A DNA stretch of 64,000 bases, taken from the NCBI GenBank assembly GCA_017607445.1, contig JAEVHH010000002.1:496001-560000 (forward strand), given 5' to 3'. The notes beneath the pieces are model-generated. The model saw only the letters and a list, made by a program, of their open reading frames with translations, searched no databases and was not told where the DNA came from. Positions 36,094 through 46,680 of the stretch are shown piece after piece. The stretch's first letter is position 1. Every line of letters starts with the position of its first letter. The position numbers and the translations under genes were made by a program. This DNA comes from Histoplasma ohiense (taxonomy: Eukaryota > Ascomycota > Eurotiomycetes > Onygenales > Ajellomycetaceae).

Positions 36094-36942
36094 ATGACTA
36101 GCAGCATGCAGCACGACATACAAAACGCCAACAAGAACAAGAACAGCAACGATGCAACCTCAGCAGATGCCATCCGCATCCGTGACAATCAGCGCCGATC
36201 TCGTGCCCGCCGCAAAGAGTACCAGCAAGAACTAGAGCGACGCGTGCAAAAGTTTGAGCAACAAGGGGTACATGCTACAATAGAGGTACAGACTGCGGCT
36301 AGAAAGGTCGCGAGGGAGAATACTCTGCTGAGGTCGCTGCTGCGGCTGAAGGGGATCACTGCGGGGGAAATCGATGAGTATATCTCGAATGCAAACGGGA
36401 ATGAAAATTGCGGAAATGTGGCTGTGAATGGGAATGGAAATGGAAATGCAGATGTGAACGGGGGCTTGGATCGGAATAACGATAGATATGGAACGGGAAT
36501 AGCGTTTACACAATTGCAGCCTGCTCCTTCTCCTTTGTCTACATCCGCATCTACATCCGACCCTCCGTCAATTCCCACGGCACCTGCGTTTCCAAACACC
36601 ATCAACCAGAACCAGAACGAATGTCAAAATGAAAATCAATCTCCAATCCAACTAGACAACTACCCTTCCTACTACCCAGCGGAGCAAACCACCATGCAAC
36701 CTACTCCCCAATACGTCGAAACCCCTAACGCCCAAAACATACCAGTTTCTGTCTCTGCACCTGCATCTATCACCACCTCTGCCTCCTCTTTATACTCTCC
36801 CAGCGCCAGCTTCACGAGCTCAAGTCTCACCCCATCCGCGAACAACGACCAGCAATACCAGCCCCAAAATTCATACACATCATTCCAATCCACAATACCC
36901 TATGCAGCGCCCAGATTCCCCCAAGGCCCTCCACAGCAAGAC

Positions 36943-36982
<40 letters not shown>

Positions 36983-37353
36983 CATCCCTCCAACTTCCCC
37001 TCCAACTCCGCCCACCCATCCCCTCCACCCAACCACATCCCTACCGCCCATCCCCATCCCACTCCAACTCCAACTGCACTCACCCCATCCAACCCCAGCC
37101 CCAACTCCAAGACCCCCAAACTCTCCTCCACACCACCCCGACGCCCCAGGCCAGCTGTTCCAGCCCAACGGACACCACCCTTGACTCTACGTCTTGCGAG
37201 ATTGCCGCGAGCATCATCGCCAGCATGCGTGGACATGGTGACGCAGCCTCCGTGCGTGCAGAGCTGGGTTGTGGGCCCGGTGGCGCGAATTGTCAGGTCG
37301 GCAATATGGAGATTTTTAGGGTGCTCGATCGGTCGATTGGGAGTTGCCGGTAA
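36094..37353 (+). CDS. bZIP transcription factor A with C-terminal three-cysteine module
   Basis: Single exon, 419 aa. The N-terminal basic region IRIRDNQRRSRARRKEYQQE is followed by a short zipper (LERRVQKFEQQ ... ENTLLRSLLRLKGI). This NQRR-type basic region differs from the Yap-like one at 15784 and matches bZIP-B at 43988. The middle is low-complexity: Asn/Gly repeats, Pro/Ser/Thr, and a polyglutamine run (about 12 Gln) near residue 290. The last 55 residues form a separate block with Cys368, Cys393 and Cys400: C-x24-C-x6-CQVGNMEIFRVLD. The same spacing of the first two cysteines and the CxVxN...LD ending recur in bZIP-B. Nuclear regulator by homology. A thiol or metal-sensing role for the cysteines is inference. 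Confidence 0.88.
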
Positions 37354-38727
37354 TGATGACATATATGTATATTTTTTCCCCCTAGGTTCTGCTTTGCCGG
37401 GGGAGTTCTTAGGAGTTTAGGAGTATGGGATTTTACATTTTTTTTGTATCCATATCTATTTGTATTTTGTTTATGCGTGTTTGAGAGTAGCGGGTGTCTG
37501 GAAGAATGCCAATCGATTACAAAATTGGTGAAGCTCTGCCGCTGAAGCAGGAGAAGCACCCAAGAAGCACCCAAGAAGCACCCAAGAGCTTCGTACATAA
37601 CAACACAAAAAGTTCCTGTCCAATTTTCCTTAATTTGGCCATGGAATATTTGAGATATACTTGCGTTCCTAATGGCTATGTTTCGTATACTATTTTCGAA
37701 CTGTACGAGGCTGTCCAACTGTATGTCTTTGGCGAGAATCAGATGCATTATTATATTGATGATTGTATCCAAGTATCCTTTCACACAATATCGCAGGGTC
37801 TATAATAACCTCCAGTATCTCATTCAGGGAAGCTAAATCCCAGGGCTGTTTGGATAAGATCGCTCCAATAGGGAAATCTCAAGTTGGATTTATGCGCGCA
37901 TAACGGAATGGTGAGATGGTGATGTTAAGCGAAGTTTTCAATCAAATCGGCCAAACTAAATGAATTGATAAAGTTAGGGTAGCCCCTTGGTTTCGGATAT
38001 GGCGTTTTGGGTAACCCATTTAATTTCTTCGACTTTCATTAAATTCGTGCAGTAATCTATACCAGAGTCATGAAACTACTAAACTGGTATTGCAGTTACC
38101 AGACATCTGGAATATGCAGAAACCCTGTAGCTATTGGTAAACAATACATTGTTCTCTGTCTAGAGAAGCGCTCAAGAGAATTAGAATAGTTGTGTGCGCT
38201 AGTTAATCATACGTTAGTTATATAATATTTACTAACTCAGTAACTAACTAGTTAGCGACAAGCACCCTCATTTTACGTTGAGTGACTGCGATGGTTTGCC
38301 TGTTGTCTTCGTTTTGACAGAAATATTTAAGATGGCCAGCATAATTCAACATATGTCAGGTGTCGAGAACCCAACGCCTGCAAAGTGGCCTGTGGACAGA
38401 TGCTCATCAACGAGCCGGATGCTGGGGTTAACCCTCTCCAGGGTTCAGTCTGGATATTTTGGTTGGAGAAATATGGAAAGGAGAAAAGAGCTCTGATATG
38501 CGGCTCTGCACCGGCGGTTGCCCAACAGAGTCGACGCGAGCAATGTCGCAACAATCATGGCTCTTCCATTCAGACATCATTGATTCGCTTCCCCTCGCTC
38601 GCTCTACTCCTTTTTAAGAGAACAAATAGGGAGTTATTTCTTTGCTGATTGCCATGCTGTCTCTCTGAAACGTCGCCCCTGGCTACGTGCTGCGCTGCAA
38701 ATCAAGCTTGCAGCAAGGGCAATATCA
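37354..38727. other. Intergenic with short tandem repeat
   Basis: A 103-codon frame at about 37506-37805 spans the 11-bp repeat and is unrecognised. At about 38205-38255 there is a cluster of CTAACTAGTTAG-like words like those near 9950. The right end is the permease promoter. Confidence 0.55.
37552..37584. repeat. Three tandem copies of an 11-bp unit
   Basis: The unit AGAAGCACCCA is repeated exactly three times, downstream of bZIP-A. Confidence 0.9.
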
Positions 38728-40984
38728 ATGGCACTTAATGGGGATTCTCCTCATACTTCTGACAGCGACCGTGATCGGTTCCAGCGGTTTCATTTTGATA
38801 ATAATCTCAATGTCATTATCGCTAATGCTCCTCAAGAACCTTTTCGGTTGGGCCGTCTGGACGTTGGTTGTCTTGTCATCAACAGAATGATAGGTGCGTC
38901 TTTATTCCACCACCATTATTGCACTTTAAATCTCTCCATCTCACTACCTGAATCCATAACCAATTGGCTCACATCTATGGTTATGTTTGCCAGGCACTGG
39001 CATCTTTTCGTCTGTTGGGTTAGTCGTTCAGGGAACGAGAAGCATTGGGGTCTCCCTTCTATTCTGGTTCTTCGGCCTCCTATATTGCCTTGCAGGAGTA
39101 CATCTGTACATCGAATATGGCCTCAGCATCCCAAGACATCGCTTCCAAGGAGTCACACAAGGAATTCCCCGAAGTGGAGGCGACCTTAACTATGTAAGCT
39201 CCCATATTTTATACCCACGTGGCTTCAACTTGACTAGGCACTGAGTAATTTACAGCTTCAGTATGTTTACCGGAAACCGAATTATCACAAGGGCACCGTG
39301 CTACTTTCCGTCACTGCTTTCGCCACCGTGTTTATTCTGTTTGGCAATGTTGCAGGAAACTGCGTGAACTTCGCTGTCATGGTGCTTCAAGCTTCGAATA
39401 CAGAAGTGACCAACGATGCAGTTCGAGCAATTTCCATCGCGTTAGCTCTTTTTGCCTGCTTTACCCACACCTTTACTCGCCGAGGAGGCATTCTTTTGAG
39501 TAACATATTGGCCATGATCAAACTTGCGATGCTCTTCATGATTGTCATTACTGCCGTTGTTGCTGCCACAGGGGCTTTCCCACAAACCGAATCAGCCGCT
39601 GCCAAAAACTTCGATTCGAAGAACTCCTTTCGCAAAGCTTCCACTCAGGCAAATGACTATGCGAATGCCTTCTTATTGATTAGTTAGCTAATTCATTCGC
39701 GGCGTCCCTTGTGAGATTGCTAACGTTTTACGTGCAGTTTTCACTTTCAGCGGATTTGAGCAACCCAACTATGTGAGTGGTTTTTCGTCTTTGTCGAGGA
39801 GATACGTTCAATTCTAATGCGACTGTTTCAGGTCCTTGGTGAAATTTCAAGGCCCAGGCAAAATTTTCCTATATCCATGATCACTTCTGTCTCCCTAGTC
39901 GGCATACTTTACATGGCGGTCAATATTGCATATGTAAACACCCAGGATATTTCCGTAAATGTGTATTTTTGATATTTAGCCAATACGCATCCCACCTGCT
40001 AATTGCTACTAGATGTCTATTGTGCCCATAGCTGACCAACTTAATGAGCAAATGAACCTTGCTGAGAGATTTTTCGAGTTAACTTTCGGAAAACTCAACG
40101 TTGCTGATAACACTGGCCAAAGGATATTCAGCGCTTTCCTGGCCGTCTCTAGCTTCGGAAATATAGTTGTGATGACATACACTGCCGCGCGAGTGAAGCA
40201 AGAAATAGCAAAGGAAGGGATTTTACCATTTCCGAAGTTCTTCGCGATGAATCGCGACGTTTCATTGGCTCGGTTTCTTCGATGGGCCAATTGCCGTCCC
40301 ATCCTACCGCGATTGTTCGGGCGAATGCTCAAGTCAAGATGGTTCGTTCCTGAAGGCCATTCTGAGGAGACACCAGTGGGGGCTTTGATACTTCATTTTG
40401 GATCTTGTTTGGTTCTGATTCTGGTCACGTACCGCGTGGAACCAACTAATACTTATAGATTACTTGCGAAAGTGTATACTTACTCTGTCCATGCGTTTTT
40501 CGGAGTCCTACTTGCAGGTGGGATTCTTCGCCTCCGACTAAATCGCAAAGAAGGATGGCGAAAAAAAACCATCGGTATCAACCCACAACTCAGCGTTATG
40601 TCGGCCATAGTATACCTTCTTGGGAGCCTATTTCCGGTAATTGTCTCTTGGGTCGAGCCTAGCGGGGAACTCGAACGGTTCGCCGACACCAAAATCCACT
40701 GGTATCTCGTCCCACTGCTTAGTTGGTCGGCGATTGCATTCGGGGCATTGTGGTGGCTTGGGTTTCTAGTTTTTGCCAAACGAATTGAGAAGCGAAATGG
40801 CACTATCTTTATGATTCAGAGAGACCCCGCTATTGCGCGTGATCCCCCCATCAACGGATCGCCCATTCAGGTTAATGAGACTGTGTATCTTGGATGGGTC
40901 ACTAAAGAAAATATTACAACCATGCAGGCTTCAGGGGGTAGGCAGGGTGAATCTTCTAGGCATGATTTTGTATTGCAATGGTGA
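38728..40984 (+). CDS. Amino-acid permease of the LAT/APC type, methionine permease-like
   Basis: Six exons: 38728-38893, 38994-39193, 39256-39682, 39738-39772, 39832-39933, 40013-40984; 633 aa. Conserved permease segments are rebuilt across introns: INRMIGTGIFSSVGLVV (TM1 with the G[ST]G substrate motif), GGDLNYLQYVYRKP, LFGNVAGNCVNFA, then IFTFSGFEQPNYVLGEISRP (TM6 region) and VPIADQ. About twelve hydrophobic segments are present. The cytoplasmic loop RFLRWANCRP...PEGHSEETPVGALILHF is characteristic of fungal high-affinity methionine permeases (MUP1 group), which import methionine and related amino acids across the plasma membrane. Exon 4 is only 35 nt. The gene is convergent with the arsenite methyltransferase gene. 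Substrate assignment is by family. Confidence 0.88.
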
Positions 40985-41985
40985 TGTCGGATGTGCGAAT
41001 GGCATTACGGGTTTCGACCATCAGGTGACGCGTTGATCCTTCATTACATATTTTGACTGATTGAGTCCTCTCTAATGGCGACAATTGATATTCAGCAAGC
41101 ATTTCCTCGCAAATTTCAAGCGATCCTAGCGTTGCTTTTTTTTTTTTTTTTTTTTCCTCCTCCCTTCGTTCCCTGCTCCATGTGTGTGTTTTGCGCCCTT
41201 CAATAGATGCATCATCCTGTCTCAATACTTTAATGAAGAGATTTCGGAATAATCAAGCAATACCTTTTTCCGTTTTGCTTAATTGTTGTAATAACTCATT
41301 CTAGCCTCTGTTGTATGGTATATGGGGGCAGACAGCCGCCCTGTATAGTTAGTGATATAAACAGTCGTTGCGGAATAATATATATATATATACTATACTC
41401 GGTTGATAGCAGCCCACCACGAGAAGAAGCCGCCTAAATTCACTAATAGTTTGGGTTAAAGTTAATGCTGCTTAGAGTTAATTTATACCTAGGCCTCTGG
41501 CTGTGTTTGTGTAACATCAGAAGTAGGCCGACATCGTCTGGCTCAGTGTGGAATTCACTAACCCCTTTTCGCGCCCTGTTTGATGAAACTTAGGATTTCT
41601 GACAACTTGATGGGCTGGATGCGTTGAGCTCTTTTGGCCCAGTGGCCTAGGAGCACACTACATTATTTCTTGTTCACATGTACGAATGAGCTTTTAGCTT
41701 TGTAAATTTGTATCATCACGTCTCAGGAGATAATTACGGGATATATATTATTCCCATTTAATTCAAATTAGAACATATGGGATATAATGCATGTTAATAT
41801 GGAAGACAGTCCTGAAGAGCTCCCGTGGCAGTTAACAACTTGGATAGAAATGATGTAGTTAATCCTTGCTCTCGTACCCTTCGTCTCAGCTAGACAATGT
41901 CGACGAATCGAGGACAGTAGACATCGAATATGTTAAACAACAAGGCCGCGAACTCCGGGAAAGGGAGGCACCTAAACAACCCCAC
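40985..41985. other. Convergent intergenic region
   Basis: This lies between the 3' ends of the permease and arsM genes. It has a T20 run near 41134, a short TA run near 41380 and AT-rich DNA. No gene is seen. Confidence 0.6.
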
Positions 41986-43236
41986 CTAGTTTTTGACGGC
42001 GTAGATTTTAAAGGAACCTATATATTGATAGTTAGGATGGATTGATCCAATTGAAACTCCTTAAATCGCCAAAAAAACGAGAACCAGACAGAGATAACTC
42101 ACCCGCCCACTCGTTAAAATCGACATTCGTAAACTCGGCTTTAAATCCTTCAGAAAAGCTCCCAGGCCCGCGGTCTTCCTTTGACGGAGCAGGGCCACAG
42201 CAGGGAGTGGGCTCGGGCTTCTTCACTACCCCGCAGCAGCCACCGCTGGCGTTCTTGGGGGTTTCCAATGCTGAAGTGTAGATGTTCAAATCGCTCTTTG
42301 CATCGACAATAAGGACATCTAATGTTTTCGCATAAGCATCTGCTATACCGTTCCAGACCAAAACGAAACAAAAGCAGAAAGGACCCACCACTAAACCCCG
42401 CCTCCCTCAAATACCTCTCGTAATCCTCCACCCGGCTAGCTCCCGAAATACAGCCAACATACAGCGCAACGCTCTTCTTCAGCTCAGGGGTCAACTCCTT
42501 CCGAACCAGGATATCGCTGAGCGCTACGCGCCCACCTGGTTTGAGCAGGCGCGCCATCTCATTGAAAGCGAGCTGCTTCTCGGCCTCTGGAACGAGGTTG
42601 ACGACGCAGTTGCTGATGATGCAGTCGGCCACGGCGTCAGGGAGGTCGACGGCGGTGATTTTTGATTCGACAAAGGCGACGTTTGCTGCGGCGGCACCGG
42701 TCTTTTCTTTGTTGCTGTTTGCTCTGGCAAGCATATCCTGTGGTCCAAAATGGGTTAGCTTTGTGCTTCTTTTCCTTGGTGGGCGAGGGCATACATGCCT
42801 TGTTCATGTCAACGCCGTATACTTTTCCATTCGGGCCGACATTTTTGGCGGCGAGGAAAGCGTCGATGCCCGCACCACTGCCAAAGTCAATCACAGTTTC
42901 TCCCTACCATGGTCGCGTTAGTATATTGTATTCAAGACAGCATGGAGATGGATGAGGGGTCCACGTTGAGAATGTATATACATAGATATATAATGGAGGG
43001 GACGAGGATTAGACGCGCGAAGCAGGGAGATGGGGAAGGCGAACCTCTTTCAATTGCGCCAGAGCAAGAGGATTTCCACAGCTTAGGCCCAGATTCGCAT
43101 CTTGTGGGATACTGGCGAGCTCCTCCTTGGAATATCCAAAGGCGGTTGCCACGTCGTGGCCGTATCTGTCGTCGCTGGTTTTGGCAGCGGAGCTGTAGTG
43201 TTTCTGGACCTCTTGGTAGAGTTGTGGTTCGGCCAT
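41986..43236 (-). CDS. arsM: Arsenite S-adenosylmethionine methyltransferase (AS3MT/ArsM family)
   Basis: Five exons: 43236-43045, 42903-42799, 42737-42389, 42318-42103, 42017-41986; 297 aa. The SAM-binding motif is VIDFGSGAGIDAF, followed by GVDMNKDMLARA. The three cysteines used for As(III) binding in this family are visible: Cys53 (LGLSCGNP), Cys143 (SNCVVNLVPE) and Cys195 (YVGCISGA). The C-terminal part carries CC pairs (GGCCGVV, TPCCGPA) and ends NEWAGSFKIYAVKN. Intron 2 uses a GC-AG border; intron 3 has two possible acceptors 21 nt apart. The enzyme methylates As(III) stepwise with SAM and thiols. The start faces bZIP-B across a 751-bp shared promoter. The last exon is 32 nt and easily missed. 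Confidence 0.93.
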
Positions 43237-43987
43237 GGTGGAAATAGCAATAATGTACGTTGTACAGTACAAAAACAAGGTTTTCCCTTGAACAAAGCCA
43301 AAACTGATGCTCAAATGTTTAAGCGGGGTCTCTGATTCTCGATAGATGGTATTTAATTTTCAATTCCACCATAGGTGTTGATGGAAGTGGTTTATATAGA
43401 CCACACTCGTTCCAGTTTTCATGGTGGGAATGGGTTCAAGCGGATTGATATGTCACTGCGGCGTCTGTGGTGGACCCCGGACCGCCACCAGTTCCGCAAC
43501 ATTTAGTTGTATGGGGCCTGTGCCTGGTCGGCAGAGGTGGCTTTTCCTCTACAGGACACGGACATCGAGCCCTGGGCTGGAAGATCGAGCGTAAAGATAT
43601 CGCTGGCTGCTGATGAGATGGTCTCTCTTCCTCCCTCCTTCAGAGGCTCCATCCGTTTGGCTAAAATATAGCCTTGATCGGGCAATCATCCATCAATCAT
43701 CTACTCCTCCACCCTATCTCTCGATTTGATGATATTCCTTAGACCAGCGAGTATTCATTCCGCCTGGATCCCGAGTCCTTGGTCTCGAGTCCAGTGCCCC
43801 ACATGGTGAGCCGAGCGATATGTCACCGTTCTTGGCGCCGATTTCTTCAATCAGTGAGTTGACTCGTGGTGACATACCAGCGACGTGAGCAGCACAGATA
43901 CTCTAACATCCGGATTGTCAACCCCAGCGGATGAAATCCGTGTTTTATTTTAATTTGTTTTCTTTTGAGTTGGTCCTACAGAGAATC
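43237..43987. promoter_or_regulatory. Divergent promoter shared by arsM and bZIP-B
   Basis: A 751-bp region separates the two start codons. It has three copies of TATGTCAC: at 43449-43456, 43819-43827 (extended to TATGTCACC) and, reversed, at 43868-43876 (GGTGACATA). The last two form an inverted pair about 40 bp apart. TGAC half-sites are typical of bZIP binding, so autoregulation by bZIP-B is plausible but untested. No TATA box stands out close to either start. Confidence 0.5.
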
Positions 43988-44956
43988 ATGTCTACTCCCA
44001 CTAGTAATGATGATGGCTCTCACAAATCACAAAGGAAGAGCCGTGCCCACACCCTCACGCGGGTGCGCAACAACCAGCGCCGTTGTCGCGAGCGGCGTCG
44101 CCAGTATATAGCTGCCTTGGAACAAAGGGTTGAAGAAACAGGACGTTTGCTTGAAGAGGCTCGTGCAGAGATTGACTGTCTGAAATCCCAACTGATGGAG
44201 TGCGAGTCTCGCCGTCGCCACCATCCTCATCATGTTAATCAACTGGCTGAGGGGGGGAGTGCGGTGAGCTACTCTGGTGGTGGTCGTGGTCGTGGTGGCT
44301 CAATAGATGCGGCAGCTTGGATGATGCCTTTAGGCCAGCAGGGTGGATATAGACAGGTATCCGGGCAGATTGAAGAGGTGGGAGAATTACCTGCTCTACT
44401 TCCTGGCCCTCTTCCTGCCCCTCCTGAGAAGGAAGATGACTGGCCTGCCACCACATCCCATCAGCAAACTTCAGATATCGGATACAATGCTACCCCGAAC
44501 ATGCTCGCCCTCCAGCAATTAGACAACACCCACCCGAGACGACCTTCTTCGTCTTCTTTGGCTCTCGCGAATCAACGCGAAACTGCTGTCTGCGGATCCA
44601 AGCCCCCAAACGCCGTCAATTCAGACACTACATTAACTACTAGTACCAACGCGCCCTCACCACTCAGCACACTTTGGACACCGACTTTAACAGCACTTCA
44701 ACTAGAAGGTTTAATCCTTCCAGATATCCCCGATACATCCAACAGTGAATACACTGTATCTCCAGCCGATGAATCCACCACTCCATGTAGCCAAGCCTTC
44801 ATCATCATATCCCAGCAGAACTTCAAGGGAGTTGACGCATCGTCTATTGAACGGTGGCTGTGTCGCGGATTTCGACAGGCGACAGACCCTATAGAAGGGT
44901 GTCGTGTTGAAAATACCTTGTTGTTGCAGTTGTTAGATTTCATAAGTGGGCCGTGA
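43988..44956 (+). CDS. bZIP transcription factor B with C-terminal three-cysteine module
   Basis: Single exon, 322 aa when started at the ATG of MSTPTSND. An in-frame ATG 57 bases upstream would add a hydrophobic leader that bZIP proteins do not have. The basic region RVRNNQRRCRERRRQYIAAL carries a Cys inside it and is followed by a zipper (LEQRVEETGRLLEEARAEIDCLKSQL). The centre is Gly/Pro/Ser-rich. The C-terminal block has Cys267, Cys292 and Cys305 in the pattern C-x24-C-x12-CRVENTLLLQLLD, matching bZIP-A. It is divergent from arsM and next to a methionine permease, so it is a candidate regulator of arsenic detoxification. That link is inference from position and cysteines. Confidence 0.88.
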   Translation: MSTPTSNDDGSHKSQRKSRAHTLTRVRNNQRRCRERRRQYIAALEQRVEETGRLLEEARAEIDCLKSQLMECESRRRHHPHHVNQLAEGGSAVSYSGGGRGRGGSIDAAAWMMPLGQQGGYRQVSGQIEEVGELPALLPGPLPAPPEKEDDWPATTSHQQTSDIGYNATPNMLALQQLDNTHPRRPSSSSLALANQRETAVCGSKPPNAVNSDTTLTTSTNAPSPLSTLWTPTLTALQLEGLILPDIPDTSNSEYTVSPADESTTPCSQAFIIISQQNFKGVDASSIERWLCRGFRQATDPIEGCRVENTLLLQLLDFISGP

Positions 44957-45869
44957 AGCATATGTCTATGCACATGTGTATATTTTTTACGGACATACTT
45001 TCGTCGATTTCCAAAGGCCTCCCTTAAGGATGAGGACGGGACTCTGCCCAACCAACCGCCAACAGCGCCGTACTTTGCTTGGACGTGTATAAATTCAGGC
45101 GATTTCGATCGACCAGTATCTTAATTTCGAATTGTGGCATATAATGAAATGCCGAGCCAACATGTTGCTATTTCAACACCGAAGATACGAGAAACGGCCC
45201 ACATCCGAAGCGGAAGCAGAAGATTTTCTATCTCGCTCGATATTAGACTCGCTGAATTCAGGGGAAGCTCTCCAGTTACGAATCCTTAGATTCCGCTATA
45301 CGTTCCAGTTGGGGGAAGCAGGAGGCTTCACAACTTCACGGAGAGGGACTCCTAAAGTTCTAGAGAATCTGGGTATGTAGAAGGCAGTTAGATAACTATA
45401 TGGTTTTTACAGTGCCTTCTCCGGATATCAGGGTTGGATATCTGCGTGCGTGGAAGGGGTTTATTGCGGCTACTATAAAATACCTAGACACCTAGCAATT
45501 TGGAGATATCAACAGAAATTCTTTCGGTCTTATTCTCTTCCCTACTTATTTTGGTTTCCTTTCTTGTAGAAATTCTGAAGACAAAGTTGTGCAGGAAATG
45601 TGACTCTTATTTGAACCAGCCACTCTCGCCCCTCACGCTTATCGCGCTTATCCCTCCAACCGCTACAACACCACCACACCAGGACATTGACTCGCTGCTA
45701 TACTTACCAACGCCTTGAACCCTCACTCAATTAATTTAGTATTTCGCATAATAACCCCATATAATCGCTGCCTGTACTGTATAAGCATTCTTCCAATTCA
45801 AATACCAAATCGGTCGTACTTCCGATATCTATCACCCCATCCTCTCCTCCAAGCTCCTGTTAAGCAAAC
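44957..45869. other. Intergenic region
   Basis: Two small open frames occur (82 codons at 45132-45380, 72 codons at 45500-45718) without recognisable features; the second is Leu/Pro-rich as expected from a CT-rich promoter. The right part is the Trs23 promoter. Confidence 0.5.
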
Positions 45870-46654
45870 ATGTACGTACGTCCGGGTATAGCTTCTTCTG
45901 GAAAAGAATGCCCCATTTCTAACGTTGACACCTGTTCGATTAAAACCTAAAGGACCGTCTACTCCCTCATCATAATAAACAAAGCTGGCGGTCTAATATA
46001 CAACCGCGAGTTCCAGTCAGGACTACTGAAGCTGTCTACGAATGATTACCTGGTGCTAGCGGGAACATTTCATGGGTGGGTATCATAATAAGAAAAAAAA
46101 AAAAGATTAATAGAAATAACTCCCGCACTCCTTCCCTCATCTGTGAGAAAATACCTGTCTAACACCTTTCCTCCCCGCTGTCCCGCCGCCGCAGAATCCA
46201 CGCAATAACCCGCTCCCTCACTCCGCGCCTCCCCACAAACCCCACAACTACGCCCTCTTCAGTCCCGAGCGCAGGCACAGCAATTCCATCACACACCCAC
46301 GCCCACTCCTCCTCTTCCTCCATCAGCAGCCCCCTAAACTCGTCCACTACCTCCACAGTCACCAGCTCTTCCCTCCCATCCAACACCACCGTCCCCAACC
46401 CCACCCAACCCATCACCGGCATTGAAGTCCTCGAAACAGACAAATTCCGCCTAACCTGTTTCCAAACCGTGACGGGGACGAAGTTCCTCCTCTTCACGGA
46501 CCCGCTGATGGCGGGCGTGGACGTCGTCATGCGGAAGATCTACGAACTGTATGCGGACTACGTGATGAAGAATCCGTTTTATCAGTTGGAGATGCCAGTG
46601 AGGTGTGAGGCCTTTGATCGGCACGTTGCGGGGTGGGTGAAGGGGAGGGGATAG
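45870..46654 (+). CDS. trs23: TRAPP complex subunit Trs23/TRAPPC4
   Basis: Three exons: 45870-45871, 45953-46075, 46195-46654; 194 aa. The only joining that gives the conserved N-terminus (MTVYSLIIINKAGGLIYN) uses an exon consisting of AT plus the G that opens exon 2, so the start codon is split by an 81-bp GTACGT...AAAG intron. Then follow LAGTFHGIHAI, a Ser/Thr/Pro-rich insert, and the sybindin-like C-terminal fold FRLTCFQTVTGTKFLLFTDP, MRKIYELYADYVMKNPFYQLEMP, FDRHVAGWV. TRAPP acts as a tether and Rab/Ypt exchange factor in ER-Golgi and Golgi traffic. The gene is convergent with rpn10. The stop codon lies in a 10-bp tandem repeat. Confidence 0.92.
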
Positions 46655-46680
46655 GAGGGGATAGGAGGGGATAGGAGGGC
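46645..46680. repeat. 10-bp tandem repeat covering the trs23 stop
   Basis: The unit ATAGGAGGGG occurs three times (last copy with one change). The trs23 TAG stop is in the first copy. Confidence 0.85.

Noticed and set aside
36880..37362. 160-codon minus-strand frame with a poly-leucine run
   Set aside because: It is the antisense of the bZIP-A coding region; the Leu run is the CAG/CTG repeat read backwards.
37506..37805. Possible 100-aa gene downstream of bZIP-A
   Set aside because: Its frame runs through an 11-bp tandem repeat and shows no conserved features; support is too weak to list as a gene.
43931..43987. Upstream in-frame ATG of bZIP-B adding 19 residues
   Set aside because: The extension is hydrophobic (FYFNLFSFELVL-like) and out of character for a nuclear bZIP protein; the second ATG is preferred.
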